From: Veillonella sp.
GTDB lineage: Bacteria; Bacillota; Negativicutes; Veillonellales; Veillonellaceae
DNA length: 7,183 nucleotides
Direction of reading: 5' to 3'
Assembly: GCA_022737715.1 (NCBI GenBank)
Contig: JAIITD010000089.1
Coordinates: 1-7,183, forward strand
Numbering within the stretch: the first letter of the stretch is position 1; every line of letters begins with the position of its first letter. The notes under the pieces are model-generated. The model saw only the letters and a program-made list of their open reading frames with translations, made no database searches and was not told the DNA's origin. Positions 5,742-7,183 of the stretch are shown here, in pieces. The translations under genes and the position numbers were made by a program.

Positions 5742-6380
5742 ATGAATGTTAAAAGAATATTAGGCTGTGCTCTATTGGGGGGCATGATGGTAGTAACCGC
5801 AGCATGTGGCAATAACAGTGCGGATAAAACGATTACACCTGTTGCACAAGCTGAAACGGTTAATAAGATGCCTAATTTTACAAATGCGCCGATTGCAGAT
5901 GAATATGCGATTTTTGATACAAATTATGGGCAAATTAAAATTCGACTCTATGGATCGAAGGCACCGATTACCGTTAAAAACTTTGATTACCTTGCCAAAA
6001 AAGGCTTTTATAATGGCGTTACGTTCCATCGTGTTATTGATGGATTTATGATTCAAGGTGGGGATCCAACAGGAACAGGTGCAGGCGGCCCTGGTTATGA
6101 AATTCCAGATGAATTTTCCAACGATCTCCATTTTAATAAAATGGGGATTCTTGCGATGGCAAATCGTGGACCGAATACAGGTGGTTCTCAGTTCTTCATT
6201 ACCTTGGGACCTACGCCTCATCTCGACAATAAACACACTATTTTTGGCATAGTTGTACAAGGTATGGATGTAGTTGAAAAAATTGGTAAGGTGAAAACAG
6301 ATAAAAATGATAAGCCTGTTGATCCGGTAACTATTAATTCGATTACTATTGAACCGATTAAGGACGACGCTAGTAAATAA
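5742..6380 (+). CDS. Cyclophilin-type peptidyl-prolyl cis-trans isomerase lipoprotein
   Basis: This 212-residue exported protein should speed cis-trans isomerisation of Xaa-Pro bonds during folding outside the cytoplasm. The N-terminus has KR, a hydrophobic stretch and a lipobox TAAC with C22 as the lipidated residue. Gly follows, so no inner-membrane retention Asp is seen and outer-membrane sorting is plausible in a diderm host. A linker of about 30 residues precedes the cyclophilin domain (about 53-205). FHRVIDGFMIQGGD carries R97, F102, M103 and Q105, the equivalents of human CypA R55, F60, M61 and Q63. SQFFIT supplies F152 (CypA F113) and H165 matches H126. The CypA W121 position is His (H160), so weak cyclosporin binding is expected. 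GAGGG (5731-5735) is six bases before the ATG. The GIY-YIG gene follows after one base. Confidence 0.93.
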   Translation: MNVKRILGCALLGGMMVVTAACGNNSADKTITPVAQAETVNKMPNFTNAPIADEYAIFDTNYGQIKIRLYGSKAPITVKNFDYLAKKGFYNGVTFHRVIDGFMIQGGDPTGTGAGGPGYEIPDEFSNDLHFNKMGILAMANRGPNTGGSQFFITLGPTPHLDNKHTIFGIVVQGMDVVEKIGKVKTDKNDKPVDPVTINSITIEPIKDDASK

Positions 6381-6381
6381 G

Positions 6382-6678
6382 ATGGATCAGAAACAATTTT
6401 TCACCTATATTGTGCGATGTGCTGATGAAAGTTTGTATTGTGGGTGGACAACGGATCTAAAAAAACGTTTAGATGCTCATAATGGTGTGATAAAAGGCGG
6501 GGCTAAGTATACGAAATGTCGCAGACCAGTGTATTTGGTTTATCATGAAAACTTTCAGAGTAAACAAGAGGCACAGTCGCGAGAATATGCTATTAAACAT
6601 CTCAATAGGGCGCAAAAATTACAGCTCATAGCGTCGTGTGATGATAGAGAAAAAGAACGTATAAATCTATTGAAATAG
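6382..6678 (+). CDS. GIY-YIG domain protein (UPF0213/YhbQ-like)
   Basis: This is a small single-domain GIY-YIG nuclease-family protein, 98 residues from the ATG at 6382. The two strand motifs appear as TYIVRC (Y9) and LYCGWT (Y19, G21). The helix Arg is R29 in KKRLDAHN, and the catalytic-position Glu is E68 in SREYAIK. KGGAKYTKCRRPV (38-50) is typical of the UPF0213 subgroup. Members are putative DNA endonucleases with poorly defined roles, and no extra DNA-binding domain is present here. The frame stays open upstream to a TTG at 6349 inside the cyclophilin gene, but no ribosome site stands before it. The ATG lies one base after the cyclophilin stop, also without a good ribosome site, so translation is probably coupled to the upstream gene. 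No clear terminator follows. Confidence 0.88.
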   Translation: MDQKQFFTYIVRCADESLYCGWTTDLKKRLDAHNGVIKGGAKYTKCRRPVYLVYHENFQSKQEAQSREYAIKHLNRAQKLQLIASCDDREKERINLLK

Positions 6679-6691
6679 GGTGTACAAAACA

Positions 6692-6720
6692 TTCAAAATG
6701 CCCCTTGTTTGTGCTATAAT
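6692..6720 (+). promoter_or_regulatory. Promoter of the DUF1934 gene
   Basis: TGCTATAAT (6712-6720) is a full extended -10 with a perfect TATAAT. TTCAAA (6692-6697), 17 bases upstream, matches four of six -35 bases. The predicted start near 6727 leaves a leader of about 28 bases. Confidence 0.75.
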
Positions 6721-6754
6721 ATATTGATATGTTATGACCATGGAGGAGAAAAAC

Positions 6755-7183
6755 ATGAAACGGGTTTTAGTATCCGTAAAAAGTGTACAACGAGACATAG
6801 ATGGACAGGATACCGTGGTAGAATTGATTTCTCCAGGTACTTCGCATGAAAAGAACGGAGTCCAATATATTCGCTATGAAGAATCGAGCGTAACAGGTCT
6901 TGAAGGGGTTAAGACGACCATCAAGATTTATGAAGATTCTATTGTTCTTTTGCGTACAGGTGCGGTTAATATGCGGCATCAATACATTCGCGGCGAGGAA
7001 CGCCAGTCCACATATGAAACGCCATTAGGCGATCTTCACATGGCCGTAAAAACACATGAATTAACAGTAGACTTTCACAATGGAACGGGTCGTGTTCATC
7101 TTGGATACGATATTTCCATAGAAGGTGAATGGCAATTTTATAATCAGTTAGATATAGACGTGCGGGAGGATACAGAGCATGGA
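6755..7183 (+). CDS. DUF1934 (YwiB-like) beta-barrel protein, 3' end cut
   Basis: 143 codons are open from the ATG at 6755 to the window end. The translation begins MKRVLVSVKSVQRDIDGQD and contains YIRYEES (38-44), then TPLGDL and a late GRVHLGYDISIEGEW stretch. This is the pattern of DUF1934, a small calycin-like beta-barrel family that includes B. subtilis YwiB; its function is unknown. Members are about 140-150 residues long, so only a few residues should be missing. GGAGGAG (6742-6748), six bases before the ATG, picks this start over the in-frame ATGs at 6734 and 6740, which overlap or precede the ribosome site. The gene has its own extended -10 promoter. A ribosome site and ATG for a further gene lie within its last codons. 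Confidence 0.85.
   Translation, partial: MKRVLVSVKSVQRDIDGQDTVVELISPGTSHEKNGVQYIRYEESSVTGLEGVKTTIKIYEDSIVLLRTGAVNMRHQYIRGEERQSTYETPLGDLHMAVKTHELTVDFHNGTGRVHLGYDISIEGEWQFYNQLDIDVREDTEHG
7164..7183 (+). other. Ribosome site and probable start of the next gene
   Basis: GGGAGGA (7164-7170) stands eight bases before an ATG at 7179-7181, in a different frame from the DUF1934 gene. Since that protein should end within a few codons, a short overlap with a downstream gene is likely. In many Firmicutes a ywiB-like gene precedes argS, so arginyl-tRNA synthetase is one guess. Only five coding bases are visible. Confidence 0.4.

Noticed and set aside
5772..6260. 162-codon open frame on the minus strand
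   Set aside because: It lies wholly antisense to the cyclophilin gene, whose family motifs are unmistakable. Its translation is Cys/Ile/Asn/Arg-rich without any recognisable motif, and it has no ribosome site.
6349..6381. TTG at 6349 as start of the GIY-YIG gene
   Set aside because: The extra 11 residues fall outside the family domain and there is no ribosome site upstream. The ATG at 6382 fits the usual family length.

Overview
The window reads as chromosomal DNA of an AT-rich, anaerobic Firmicute with strong AGGAGG-type ribosome sites and TTGACA/TATAAT-type promoters. The gene set (Ldh_2-type dehydrogenase, stand-alone bis-MGD molybdoenzyme, BrnQ, DUF1653, a lipoprotein cyclophilin, DUF1934) would fit a Negativicute such as Veillonella. 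That placement is inference from gene style; there is no rRNA or marker gene here to prove it. No phage, insertion sequence, CRISPR array, tRNA or rRNA is visible, and the genes look like ordinary chromosomal housekeeping and metabolic genes.

Layout. (1) Positions 1-251, minus strand: the N-terminal 83 codons of a malate/lactate dehydrogenase-type (Ldh_2) oxidoreductase, with codon choice suggesting high expression. (2) 252-845: a long AT-rich divergent control region. On the minus side it holds a promoter and a strikingly self-complementary leader (283-346). Further out it holds a CRP/FNR-type palindrome (437-452), three copies of a TGAAA..ATCGAT element, and a plus-strand promoter (758-787). 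(3) 846-2882: a cytoplasmic molybdopterin oxidoreductase without partner subunits. (4) 2983-4317: branched-chain amino acid carrier BrnQ, with its own consensus promoter buried in a 13-bp perfect inverted repeat (probable operator), and a long terminator behind it. (5) 4505-5585: a DUF1653 protein followed by a Cof-type HAD phosphatase, ending at a clean terminator. (6) 5742-6678: a cyclophilin-type lipoprotein and a GIY-YIG protein whose start lies one base after the preceding stop. (7) 6755-7183: a DUF1934 (YwiB-like) protein with an extended -10 promoter, cut by the window end. A ribosome site and ATG inside its last visible codons suggest that another gene begins at 7179.

The genes do not form one pathway; they are five or six short transcription units. 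The most interesting material is regulatory: the folded leader of the dehydrogenase gene, the repeated elements ahead of the molybdoenzyme, and the palindrome over the brnQ -10 box. I did not find a convincing new multi-gene system.
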